Translations under genes and position numbers: made by a program
The notes under the pieces: generated by a model
The model's database searches: none
What the model saw: only the letters and a program-made list of their open reading frames with translations
Told to the model about the DNA's origin: nothing
Part shown: one piece after another, positions 12,805-21,203 of the stretch
Layout of the letters: each line of letters opens with the position of its first letter
How positions within the stretch are numbered: the first letter of the stretch is position 1
Origin: Oceanimonas smirnovii ATCC BAA-899
GTDB taxonomy: Bacteria; Pseudomonadota; Gammaproteobacteria; Enterobacterales; Aeromonadaceae
NCBI RefSeq assembly: GCF_000381965.1
Contig: NZ_KB908466.1
Location: 1 to 64,000, forward strand
Direction of reading: 5' to 3'
DNA: 64,000 bases

Positions 12805-13404
12805 TCAGTGAGTATAGATGGGGCCCAGCCCCCAGCTCCATACAATGACCGAGCCCACCATAATACACACCAGCAAAACCAGCCCGCAGGTCACCACAGA
12901 GCTTGCATAGATAAAGCCCCGCTCCTCAGGAATGTGCATGATAATGGGGACGCCGGAATACAGCAGATAGACCGAGTAGGCCAGCCCGGCCAGGCCCACC
13001 AGCATCAGGAATATCGGCTCGGGATAAAGCACAGCCAGCCCTGTCATAAACAGGGGGGTGGCAGTGTAGGCAGCCAGCTCCAGACTTTGGGTAAAGGTAG
13101 GACTGGCGCCAAAGGTCTTGGCCATCCAGAAAGTGAGGTAGGCGAGCGCAAACACACCGGCAATTAAGGTGAAGTACATGCCCACTGACATGAACAGGGC
13201 GCTGCCCGTGGTCATCATGATGGTGTTCTGGGTGCCAAAGTGCCAGCCAATCAGGGTGGCAGAGATAAAAGTACAGACTGAAGGGATCAGGGCGATGAAC
13301 GCCAGATGGGTCAGGCTGTAAGACAGGCTTTCATGGTGGTCGTCTATGGTATGCCACTCATCCTTGGGGTGGGCATACAAACCCCAGATGTGGTTCAAAA
13401 TCAT
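12805..13404 (-). CDS. Yip1-domain inner-membrane protein (YohC-like)
   Basis: Integral membrane protein of 199 residues with five hydrophobic segments. It opens MILNHIWGLYAHPKDEW, a motif typical of the Yip1/YohC family, whose molecular role is not established. Start 13404 follows GGGGGA at proper spacing. A longer frame to 13458 has no ribosome site. It stands alone between convergent purF and a divergent cyclic-di-GMP enzyme gene, so context gives no function. Confidence 0.75.
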   Translation of the reverse strand: MILNHIWGLYAHPKDEWHTIDDHHESLSYSLTHLAFIALIPSVCTFISATLIGWHFGTQNTIMMTTGSALFMSVGMYFTLIAGVFALAYLTFWMAKTFGASPTFTQSLELAAYTATPLFMTGLAVLYPEPIFLMLVGLAGLAYSVYLLYSGVPIIMHIPEERGFIYASSVVTCGLVLLVCIMVGSVIVWSWGLGPIYTH

Positions 13405-13667
13405 GGCTCTTTCCCCCAAATTCATTAAAGCCGGCTGGCTTGATAGCAGCGAGTGCAATGAGTTTGCGTTATCCCGCCTCTGATTAGTTATTGGTCACGC
13501 ATTGACTGGCGTCAAGTTTTTCTACGTATAAACCACAATAATCAGTTTTCGCTAATTTAAAATCCCCGCCAGCAGAGAGGATTGCTTAGGGAGCGTCAGC
13601 CTTGTCTGATAAACTGCGTGTTTTGTGGCTTTGACCCGCAATATCAGCCGTAAGTGCTGGTGACTTT

Positions 13668-16349
13668 ATGCGGTTCATACTATGTTTTTTCATCCTTTGT
13701 CACCGTTTGAGACACATGCTCATCACCGTTATGCAACAGGCCGTTATTCTGCTGGCCATGGGCTGGGCCCTGACGCTGAATATGCGCAAGGCTCGCCATC
13801 ATCCTCATTTGCAAGTGTTTACTACCGGCTTCTGGTTCGGGCTGGCTGCGCTGGTATGTATGCTGCAGCCTTTTCATGTGGCCCCCGGCGTGTTGCTGGA
13901 TGCGCGCAATGGCGTGCTGTTTGTGGCAGGCCTGTTTGGTGGTCCGGTATCAGCAGGCATGGCAGCCCTGATTGCCGGTCTGTTCCGGTATGGTATTGGC
14001 GGCGACGGTGCGTTCACCGGCACGGTGAATATCGTGCTGTCGGTGCTGCTGGGGCTTGGCTTTCGCTATGGTGTGAACCGTCAGTGGCTGAAGGTTAACA
14101 TTTTTCATTTGTTGCCGGTGACGCTGCTGCTGCATACCAGTACGCTGGCAGTCATCGCCAGCCTGCTCAACGTGCAGGACAGGCTGACGTTGCTTGCCTA
14201 CTTGTGGCCTTTTCTCGCAGTGATGGTGCCGTTGACGGTAATTCTTGCGCTTATTCTGCAAGATGCGGCTCTCAGGCAGCAGGAGCAGGACAGGCTCAAG
14301 AGCAGCGAGTCCCGGTTGCGGGCCATTACTTCCGCTTTGCCTGATTTGATGTTTGTGATGGATGAAGATGGTCGGTACCTGGAAGCCATGGCATCCAATG
14401 CGTCCCTGCTTTATCCGGTCAATGACAGTGTCATTGGCAGACGAGTACACGACTTGTTTGAGCCGGTGCAGGCAAACCGCTTTGTCGCCTTTATCCGTCA
14501 AACACTTAACAGCCAGAAAACTCAGCGGCTTGAATATGAGCTTAATACTCACGACGGAATGCGTATATTTGAAAGTCAGGCGCAGGTGATGGACAGGGGA
14601 GAGGGCAGTAAGCCCGCCGTCGTGATCCTTACCCGTGACATTACCCAGCGCCTGCAGAATGAAACGGAGCTGCGTATTGCCGCCACTGCTTTTGAGGGCT
14701 TTGAAGGCATGATGATTACCGATGCCGACAAAAAAATATTACGGGTAAACCGTGCCTTTACCGACATTACCGGTTTCAGCAGCGACGACGTAATTGGCAA
14801 AACGCCGTCCATTCTCAGCTCGGGCCAGCATAGCCGGGACTTTTATCAGCACATGTGGCAAAGCATTAACGAGCATAACCACTGGCAGGGCGAGATTATC
14901 AACAAGCGCAAGTCTGGCCAGGTTTATCCGCAGTGGCTGTCTGTAAGTGCGGTACGGGATAAACACCAGCATATTACCCATTATGTGGCGTCCATTACCG
15001 ACATTACCCAACAGAAGAAAGACGCAGAACGTATCAACCATCTGGCCTTTTATGATGAAGTGACCGGCTTGCCCAACCGTCGTTTTTTACATGAACGTCT
15101 GCAGCACTACCTGTCCGGAGAGAGGCAGGAAAGTGCCGGCCTGATTTTTATTGATCTGGATAATTTCAAGGCCATTAATGATCTCTGGGGGCTGCCGGTG
15201 GGTGACGAACTGCTGCGCCAGGCTGCCCGCCGCCTGAGCCGGCCGTTGCGCCAGCAAGATATGGTTGCCCGCCTGGGCGGCGATGAGTTTGTGGTACTGC
15301 TATCCGGCTTACCCACTGAGCAAGCCGCCGCCGCCACCGAGCTGGAAGCAGTCGGGCTCAGGTTACTGACATTACTGGAGCAGGCCTACACTCATGAAGG
15401 TCATCAGCTCAAATGCAGTGCCAGCCTGGGGGTGGTACTGCTTAATGACTCAAGCGCGACCGCCGACGAGCTGGTACAGCAGGCAGAGCTGGCCATGTAT
15501 GACGCCAAGTCTGGCGGCCGGGGCAAGCTGCGCTTTTTTGATCCGAAAATGCAGGAAGCGGTAGCCCAGCGTTTACTGCTACAGCAGGATATCAGTCGTG
15601 GTCTGGATCATGGTGAGTTTATTGCTTACTTTCAGCCTCAGTTTGACTATCAGGGGCATATCACCGGCGCTGAAGCGCTGGCCCGCTGGGAACACCCTGA
15701 GCAGGGCTTGCTGGCACCGGGGGCGTTTATTGAAGTAGCCGAGCAGGCCGGTCTGATGAACCGTATCGACAGAGAGGTATTGCACCACGCCTGCTCTTAC
15801 ATGGCTGCCTGGGCGGAGCTGTCTGCAGCAACCAGTTTTACCCTGTCGGTGAATATCAGTGCTGCCCGTTTGTATCAGCCAGAGTTTATTGATGATGTAT
15901 TAGCCATATTCAGGCAAACCGGCGTCGATCCTGCACGGATAAAGCTGGAAATTACCGAGTCGATGTTGCTGAATGATATGCCGATGGCGATTGGGCGCAT
16001 GCAGATACTGAAACAGCACGGCGTACGTTTTGCCATTGATGATTTTGGGACCGGCTATTCTTCGTTGCTGTATCTGCAGCAGTTGCCTCTGGATCAGCTG
16101 AAAATTGATCAGTCCTTTGTGCGGGCTCTGCCCGATAACAACAGCCTGAATATTATTAAAGCCATTATTGCACTGGCTCACAGCCTGAAACTGGAAGTCA
16201 TCGCGGAAGGGGTGGAAACCGAAGCTCAGCGGCAGTTGCTCTATCAGCATGGCTGTGAACACTATCAGGGCTATCTGCTGGCCAGGCCCAAGCCGGCAGA
16301 CCAGCTGGAAGCCCGGCTACAACAGCAGTTATGCACCCGGGTCAGCTAG
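13668..16349 (+). CDS. 5TM-LytS sensor, PAS-PAS-GGDEF-EAL cyclic-di-GMP enzyme
   Basis: Membrane-bound regulator of cyclic-di-GMP. Residues 17-200 form a LytS/YhcK-type five-helix receptor (the region around VAPGVLLDARNGVLFVAGLFG). Two PAS domains follow (about 210-330 and 335-450). The GGDEF domain has an intact RLGGDEF near 537 and an RxxD inhibitory site (RQQD) five residues before it. The EAL domain has EAL at 669, DDFGTGYSS at 791 and EGVET. All catalytic signatures are present, so it could both make and break cyclic-di-GMP; which activity dominates cannot be told. ATG 13716 is an alternative start that would remove 16 residues. Its last 21 bases overlap the convergent gene. Confidence 0.88.
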   Translation: MRFILCFFILCHRLRHMLITVMQQAVILLAMGWALTLNMRKARHHPHLQVFTTGFWFGLAALVCMLQPFHVAPGVLLDARNGVLFVAGLFGGPVSAGMAALIAGLFRYGIGGDGAFTGTVNIVLSVLLGLGFRYGVNRQWLKVNIFHLLPVTLLLHTSTLAVIASLLNVQDRLTLLAYLWPFLAVMVPLTVILALILQDAALRQQEQDRLKSSESRLRAITSALPDLMFVMDEDGRYLEAMASNASLLYPVNDSVIGRRVHDLFEPVQANRFVAFIRQTLNSQKTQRLEYELNTHDGMRIFESQAQVMDRGEGSKPAVVILTRDITQRLQNETELRIAATAFEGFEGMMITDADKKILRVNRAFTDITGFSSDDVIGKTPSILSSGQHSRDFYQHMWQSINEHNHWQGEIINKRKSGQVYPQWLSVSAVRDKHQHITHYVASITDITQQKKDAERINHLAFYDEVTGLPNRRFLHERLQHYLSGERQESAGLIFIDLDNFKAINDLWGLPVGDELLRQAARRLSRPLRQQDMVARLGGDEFVVLLSGLPTEQAAAATELEAVGLRLLTLLEQAYTHEGHQLKCSASLGVVLLNDSSATADELVQQAELAMYDAKSGGRGKLRFFDPKMQEAVAQRLLLQQDISRGLDHGEFIAYFQPQFDYQGHITGAEALARWEHPEQGLLAPGAFIEVAEQAGLMNRIDREVLHHACSYMAAWAELSAATSFTLSVNISAARLYQPEFIDDVLAIFRQTGVDPARIKLEITESMLLNDMPMAIGRMQILKQHGVRFAIDDFGTGYSSLLYLQQLPLDQLKIDQSFVRALPDNNSLNIIKAIIALAHSLKLEVIAEGVETEAQRQLLYQHGCEHYQGYLLARPKPADQLEARLQQQLCTRVS

Positions 16350-17900
16350 CACGGCTCTGTTACGCCCCTGTTGTTTGGCCTGATACAAGGCCTTGTCGGC
16401 ACGCTTGAGGGCGTCTGTTATGGAGTCTGCCGGATCACAATAAGTAACGCCCAGCGAAATGCTGATTTGACCTACCAGCTCAACTGAGGTCGCCTGCACC
16501 TGGTGCCGCAGCCGCTCTGCTACGTCCAGTGCATTGCTGGCGCTGGTACCTGGCAGAAATATCATAAACTCTTCGCCACCGCTGCGGCACAGCACATCAT
16601 TGCGACGAGCCTGATGCTGCATAATGCCGGCCAGCTGTCTGATGACCTGGTCACCGCTGTCATGACCAAACCGATCATTCACACTCTTAAAGTGATCAAT
16701 ATCCAGTGCGATCAGAGAAAATGGCACCTGCTCTTTCTGAAAATGATCCAGCGCCTGCTGCATCCCCCTGCGGTTCAGCAAGCCGGTGAGGGCATCGGTA
16801 TGGCTGTCGGTATGCAACTGGTGAATGCGCTCATTCAGCAGTCCGATGCCACGCAGTATGGCCTGTTTAAGCTGGGCCGCCTCAAAATACCAGGAAGACA
16901 CACCGGTAATATCCGTTTGAGCGCTTTGTCGGTTCATCAGGCCGGCGGAGGTAGCCAGTTGCCGCAGTGGCTGTGAAATAAACAGGGCCGACAGCCAGAT
17001 ACCGGCCAGGGTCAGCAGCCCGACGGGGACGCTTTTCAGCACTACCTGTAACAGATGCTCTTTGATGCCCGCCAGAGTAGCGGCCTTTGGCCGCTGGGCC
17101 ACTATGCCCCAGCCAGTGCTGTTAACCGGTGCAAAGCCGGCCAGCATATCGGTTCCTGCGGAATTTATCACCTGATGTGCATGTTCCTGTCCTTGCAGTA
17201 CTTCATCTATGGCCGGATTACCGCTGACGCGTTCGCCAATACGGGCAGGATCAGGGTGATAAATCAGTGTTTTGTTACGATCAACCACATACAGGTAAGA
17301 GCCATCCTGGTAGTAATGCCTGCCGAGTAACTCTCCCAGCATATTGCTTTGTTTCAGGTAAATGGTGCCGGAAATATACCCGAGATACTCACCGCTGGCG
17401 GCAAACACCGGGTGTGACAGACTGACAATATAATTCCCTGACGGTGATACAAAGGGATCTGTAATGAGTGGTGCCCTGGCTTTTAAGGACTGCAGGGCAC
17501 TGGCAGAGCTGAGCCTGAGCCCCTTAACCTGCAAGGTATCCGGTGAGGTGGCCACAATTACCCCTTTTGCATTAACCACAACCACCGAGTTAAAGGTATT
17601 TGTCTGCTCATGCAGCCGGCGCGCTTCCGCCATCAGGGCTGACTCATCGTTCATTCGGGTGACCAGCTCAGCAGCACTGTAAGCCAGCTGCTGCCGGGTG
17701 GAGTGAATCACACTGTCCGTCACTTCTGCCAGCTTGGCCGCATAGGCCCGGTTGGCCTCCAGCGTGTTGTTGATAAGCAGGGTACGCTGTACCTCGTAGG
17801 TGGCATAAAACGTATTGAACAGGGTGATCACTACGCTGAAGATAGCCATGGCCAGCATTAAATTACGAAGGTTTAGCCGGGGCAGGGGACGGAAGGACAT
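16329..17900 (-). CDS. Diguanylate cyclase with periplasmic Cache sensor
   Basis: Likely makes cyclic-di-GMP in response to an external ligand. One N-terminal transmembrane helix (about 13-33) is followed by a periplasmic double-Cache-like region (about 35-285, with VVVNAKGVIVATSPD and LYVVDRNKTLIYHPDP). A second helix (about 295-315) leads to a GGDEF domain with RSGGEEF near residue 440. RRND five residues before it fits the RxxD feedback site. No EAL domain is present. The gene is convergent with the GGDEF-EAL gene, overlapping by 21 bases, so the two may antagonise each other's expression or share a pathway. Confidence 0.88.
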   Translation of the reverse strand: MSFRPLPRLNLRNLMLAMAIFSVVITLFNTFYATYEVQRTLLINNTLEANRAYAAKLAEVTDSVIHSTRQQLAYSAAELVTRMNDESALMAEARRLHEQTNTFNSVVVVNAKGVIVATSPDTLQVKGLRLSSASALQSLKARAPLITDPFVSPSGNYIVSLSHPVFAASGEYLGYISGTIYLKQSNMLGELLGRHYYQDGSYLYVVDRNKTLIYHPDPARIGERVSGNPAIDEVLQGQEHAHQVINSAGTDMLAGFAPVNSTGWGIVAQRPKAATLAGIKEHLLQVVLKSVPVGLLTLAGIWLSALFISQPLRQLATSAGLMNRQSAQTDITGVSSWYFEAAQLKQAILRGIGLLNERIHQLHTDSHTDALTGLLNRRGMQQALDHFQKEQVPFSLIALDIDHFKSVNDRFGHDSGDQVIRQLAGIMQHQARRNDVLCRSGGEEFMIFLPGTSASNALDVAERLRHQVQATSVELVGQISISLGVTYCDPADSITDALKRADKALYQAKQQGRNRAVLADPGA

Positions 17901-18063
17901 TAATACTGAACCTATGAACGGGCGTTATTTGAGCCTGATGATAATCTGACAGGGATACTAATGAAATTTGCCCGCTGTGGCCACCCTGGCTGACCTTGTA
18001 TAATAAATATTGGTATGACCAGCCTGCCGGCAACAGAAGAGAAAACCCGGATTACCAAAACAA

Positions 18064-18085
18064 AAAGGCCCCTTGCGGGGCCTTT
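18064..18085 (-). terminator. Terminator of ssrA
   Basis: AAAGGCCCC and GGGGCCTTT pair around TTGC. On the minus strand the stem is followed by TTTTTGTTTT, a few bases after the CCA end of tmRNA. Confidence 0.88.
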
Positions 18086-18094
18086 CCAATCGAT

Positions 18095-18455
18095 TGGTGG
18101 AGCTGGCGGGAGTTGAACCCGCGTCCGAAAAACCTACGTCGTCGGTACTACATGCTTAGTCAGTCATTAAATTCGCCAGCTGCTGCGGACTGACACGCCA
18201 CAGACAGACTATCCTGAATTGGTTTTAACGCTTCAACCGTCAGGCACGGCATCCACGCGATCCTGTGAAGGATGACCTTCCGATTCCCTAAGTCACAGGC
18301 AAGCTAGGGCAGAAGGGCTCTCTGCAGGTTATTAAGCTGCGAGTGCGTAGTTTTCGTCGTTTGCGACTATTTTTTTGCGATTTTTTTACGAGGCCTATCG
18401 CACCTCGGCATGCACCTTGGAGTTCGAGAATCTCGTCGAATCCTGAATCAGCCCC
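18095..18455 (-). ncRNA. ssrA: Transfer-messenger RNA (tmRNA)
   Basis: Rescues stalled ribosomes with SmpB and tags the nascent protein for proteolysis. On the minus strand the RNA runs from GGGGCTGATTCAGGATTCGA to a tRNA-Ala-like end with GGTTCAACTCCCGCC and CCA encoded, 361 nt. The tag frame at 18332-18364 reads ANDENYALAA then TAA, identical to the E. coli tag. smpB lies directly upstream on the same strand. Confidence 0.97.
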
Positions 18456-18466
18456 AAGTACAGATT

Positions 18467-18485
18467 GATGATATTGCATATCATC
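18467..18485. repeat. Perfect palindrome between smpB and ssrA
   Basis: GATGATAT-TGC-ATATCATC, 8-bp arms. It lies 12 bases upstream of the tmRNA 5' end, in the core promoter zone, inside the 48-base smpB-ssrA gap. It could be an operator or an RNA hairpin at the end of the smpB message. Confidence 0.5.
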
Positions 18486-18503
18486 GTTAAACACAAGAGG
18501 GGT

Positions 18504-18989
18504 CTAGCGGCCCTTGTGTTTCATCATACGTGCTTTTTCCCGCTTCCAGTCGCGCTCCTTCACGTCCTGGCGCTTGTCGTGGGCTTTTTTACCCTTTACC
18601 AGGCCTATCTCTGCCTTGACCCAGGATTTGGACCAGTACAGGGACAGCGGTACCAGGGTATAACCTTCCCGCTCAATCAGGCCGGTGAGACGGTCCAGTT
18701 CCCGTTTGTGCAGTAACAGTTTGCGGTTGCGCATGGGATCGCATACCACATGGGTTGATGCCATATTCAGCGGGTTGATGGTGGCGGCAAACAGAAAGGC
18801 CTCACCATTTCGCATAAATACATAGGCATCACCAATGTTGGCCTTGCCGGCCCGTAGCGCCTTGACTTCCCAACCCTGGAGCTCAAGCCCCGCCTCAAAT
18901 TTTTCCTCAATGGAATATTCGTGCCGTGCCTTGCGGTTAACCGCAATGGTATTGGAGCCGGGTTTCTTTTTGGTTTTGTTTTTTGCCAT
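18504..18989 (-). CDS. smpB: SsrA-binding protein SmpB
   Basis: Binds tmRNA and the ribosome in trans-translation. The 161-residue protein has the beta-barrel core ([40 protein letters not shown]) and the basic C-terminal tail with [18 protein letters not shown], which mimics the codon-anticodon duplex in the decoding site. Length matches E. coli (160). It is placed immediately upstream of ssrA on the same strand. Confidence 0.97.
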   Translation of the reverse strand: MAKNKTKKKPGSNTIAVNRKARHEYSIEEKFEAGLELQGWEVKALRAGKANIGDAYVFMRNGEAFLFAATINPLNMASTHVVCDPMRNRKLLLHKRELDRLTGLIEREGYTLVPLSLYWSKSWVKAEIGLVKGKKAHDKRQDVKERDWKREKARMMKHKGR

Positions 18990-19126
18990 AGTGAAATCAT
19001 TATACGGTGACCAATGACGCTTTGGAATTAGTGAACTGGCGACCGGTTGTTTTTTGAACGATTGTCTCAGGTGAGCTTGCTGGCCAGAAGTGTTAAAATC
19101 ACCGAGTCAGAATGCCAGGAGAGGTT

Positions 19127-19576
19127 ATGCCAAGTATTACCCGAAGCGCACTGGTGATGTTCAGTGCCAAGCAAATGTATGAGCTGGTCAATAATGTCGA
19201 TGATTATCCGCAGTTTTTGCCCGGATGTGTGGCCAGCCGGGTAGTGGAGCAGAGTGAGCACAGCATTACCGCCGCACTCGACGTGGCCAAGGCTGGCATT
19301 CGAAAAACGTTTACTACCCGCAATCGTCTCGAAAAAGACCATAAAATTAATGTGGAACTGGTAGACGGGCCTTTTAAATCCCTGAATGGTGGCTGGACTT
19401 TTATTCCGCTGGATGAAGATGCCTGCAAGGTTGAGCTGAAACTGCACTTCGAGTTCAAGTCACGACTGGTAGAGCTGGCGTTTGGCGGCATTTTCAAGGA
19501 GCTGGCCAATGCCATGGTGCATGCATTCAGTGAACGGGCTCGGGAGGTTTACGGCAGTGAATCTTATTCAGGTTGA
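19127..19576 (+). CDS. ratA: START-domain protein RatA / coenzyme Q-binding type
   Basis: Small SRPBCC/START-fold protein, called RatA toxin in E. coli (reported to block 70S assembly) and related to the ubiquinone-binding COQ10 proteins. Signatures are RSALVMFSAKQMYELVNNVD, DYPQFLPGC and the C-terminal FSERAREVYG. ATG 19127 behind AGGAGAGG gives 149 residues; an earlier ATG at 19112 is unsupported. Its end overlaps ratB by 20 bases. Confidence 0.92.
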   Translation: MPSITRSALVMFSAKQMYELVNNVDDYPQFLPGCVASRVVEQSEHSITAALDVAKAGIRKTFTTRNRLEKDHKINVELVDGPFKSLNGGWTFIPLDEDACKVELKLHFEFKSRLVELAFGGIFKELANAMVHAFSERAREVYGSESYSG

Positions 19577-19895
19577 GGTGGTTTATGCGCTGCCCGATAA
19601 ACAAACGGTGCTGAGCCTGCGGGTCCCGCCAACGGCTACCGTGCAGGAGATCATTGAGCAGTCCGGTATTTTACGCCAGTTTCCCGACATTGATCTTGAG
19701 CGCAATGCGGTGGGCATTTTCAGTCGTCAGGTCAGGCTGGAGCAGAGCGTAAATGAAGGTGATCGCATAGAGATATATCGGCCTCTGCTGGCCGATCCAA
19801 AAGAAATCCGGCGTCGGCGCGCCGAACAGGCCAAGGAAGAAGGACGGGCTGATAAAGTGACCGGCGGCCGGCCAGATCCGAAGCGCCGCCAGTAA
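19557..19895 (+). CDS. ratB: RnfH-family ubiquitin-like protein RatB
   Basis: Ubiquitin-fold (RnfH) protein of unknown precise role, always next to ratA. The GTG start at 19557 lies inside ratA, 9 bases after GGGAGG, and yields VNLIQVEVVYALPDKQ, aligning with E. coli RatB. A longer frame from 19482 is in ratA's shadow. The family core DRIEIYRPLLADPKEIRRRR is present, followed by a basic tail. Length is 112 residues. The pair is closed by a bidirectional terminator. Confidence 0.9.
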   Translation: MNLIQVEVVYALPDKQTVLSLRVPPTATVQEIIEQSGILRQFPDIDLERNAVGIFSRQVRLEQSVNEGDRIEIYRPLLADPKEIRRRRAEQAKEEGRADKVTGGRPDPKRRQ

Positions 19896-19901
19896 CATGA
19901 T

Positions 19902-19927
19902 AAAAAGAAGCCGTCAGGCTTCTTTTT
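19902..19927. terminator. Bidirectional terminator between ratB and bamE
   Basis: AAAAAGAAGCC and GGCTTCTTTTT form an 11-bp stem around GTCA, serving both convergent genes. Confidence 0.9.
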
Positions 19928-19930
19928 CAG

Positions 19931-20269
19931 TTAAAGGCCCTGATGAAAGTCGTCGGGCAGTTCAAAGTCACCGCTCATGGTGGCCAGACCATCATTGATA
20001 AAGTCCAGCACCAGCCGCTTTTGCTCGGTGTCGCCCCGGCCAGGCTTGAAGTAATAAATGTAGACCCAGCGATCGTGATTAAAACCGTCGAGACTCATGG
20101 GGTTACCCAGCAGAAAACGCACCTGCTCTTTGGTCATGCCCTGACGAAGCTGGGCTACCTGCTTTTCTTCCAGGTAATTACCCTGGGGAATATCCACTTT
20201 GTAAACCAGACCACAGCCGGTGAGAGGAAGGGCGAGAAACAGAGGTAATATCAAGCTTTTGAGTTGCAT
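19931..20269 (-). CDS. bamE: Outer-membrane assembly lipoprotein BamE
   Basis: Accessory lipoprotein of the Bam complex that inserts beta-barrel proteins into the outer membrane. The lipobox LTGC puts the lipidated cysteine at residue 19. The SmpA/OmlA domain shows QGNYLEEKQVAQLRQGMT and VRFLLGNPM. Start 20269 (112 aa, E. coli 113) is chosen because it puts the signal peptide at the N-terminus; AAGGA lies about 11 bases upstream. A longer frame to 20413 adds 48 residues with no family match. Confidence 0.95.
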   Translation of the reverse strand: MQLKSLILPLFLALPLTGCGLVYKVDIPQGNYLEEKQVAQLRQGMTKEQVRFLLGNPMSLDGFNHDRWVYIYYFKPGRGDTEQKRLVLDFINDGLATMSGDFELPDDFHQGL

Positions 20270-20444
20270 AGGGAGTGTTGTCCTTAAAATTCTGAAAGCA
20301 TCATAGCGGCTGCCGGTTTCGATGTAAAAGACAGACCGGTACCAAAGCCAATGGTTCCCTTTAGAGACATGGTTATTTACCCCCGGCTGTCTTACTATTT
20401 CAGGCTGATACACTGCTTCACTCTTTATGCTATGGGAGCTGGTT

Positions 20445-21203
20445 ATGACTAAACACGTATTTCATCTGGGTATTACCGATGAGGATCTGCGGGGGGCTGC
20501 CGTGGCGATTATTCCCGGTGATCCTGAGCGGGTAGAGCGGATTGCCGGCTACCTTGCCAATCCGCACAAGCTGGCCAGTAAGCGGGAGTTTACTTCCTGG
20601 CTGGGGGAGCTTGACGGCAAGCCGGTAGTAGTGTGCTCCACCGGCATTGGCGGACCTTCTACTTCCATTGCGGTAGAAGAGCTGGCGCAGTTGGGCGTGC
20701 GTACCTTTTTGCGGGTGGGCACCACGGGTGCCATTCAGCCCAATGTGGAGGTGGGCGATACCATCGTCACCACCGGGGCCGTGCGTCTGGACGGTGCCAG
20801 CACACACTTTGCACCCATGGAATTTCCGGCGGTCGCCGATTTTGACTGCACCTGTGCCCTGGTGGATGCGGCCCGCGAGCTGGGCGTCACACCTCATGTG
20901 GGCATTACCGCCTCGTCCGATACCTTTTATCCCGGACAGGAACGTTACGACACTTACGCCGCCCATGTGGTACGCCGTTTTCAGGGCAGCATGAAAGAGT
21001 GGCAGTCCATGGGCGTACTGAACTATGAGATGGAATCAGCCACCCTGTTTACCATGTGTGCCAGCCAGGGGCTGAAAGCCGGCTGTGTGGCCGGCGTGAT
21101 AGTTAACCGCACCAAGCAGGAGATTCCTGACGAAAATACCATGAAAAATACCGAGCAAAGGGCCATTGAAATTGTGGTGGGAGCCGCCCGCCGGCTGGTG
21201 TGA
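20445..21203 (+). CDS. udp: Uridine phosphorylase Udp
   Basis: Splits uridine with phosphate into uracil and ribose-1-phosphate in pyrimidine salvage. The 252 residues (E. coli 253) include the phosphate-binding [38 protein letters not shown] and the nucleoside-binding [13 protein letters not shown] 20445 follows GGGAG. The stop at 21203 directly abuts the recN stop on the other strand, with no spacer. Confidence 0.96.
   Translation: MTKHVFHLGITDEDLRGAAVAIIPGDPERVERIAGYLANPHKLASKREFTSWLGELDGKPVVVCSTGIGGPSTSIAVEELAQLGVRTFLRVGTTGAIQPNVEVGDTIVTTGAVRLDGASTHFAPMEFPAVADFDCTCALVDAARELGVTPHVGITASSDTFYPGQERYDTYAAHVVRRFQGSMKEWQSMGVLNYEMESATLFTMCASQGLKAGCVAGVIVNRTKQEIPDENTMKNTEQRAIEIVVGAARRLV

Noticed and set aside
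17996-18193. Small frame over the tmRNA 3' end
   Set aside because: Lies in tmRNA sequence and its terminator.
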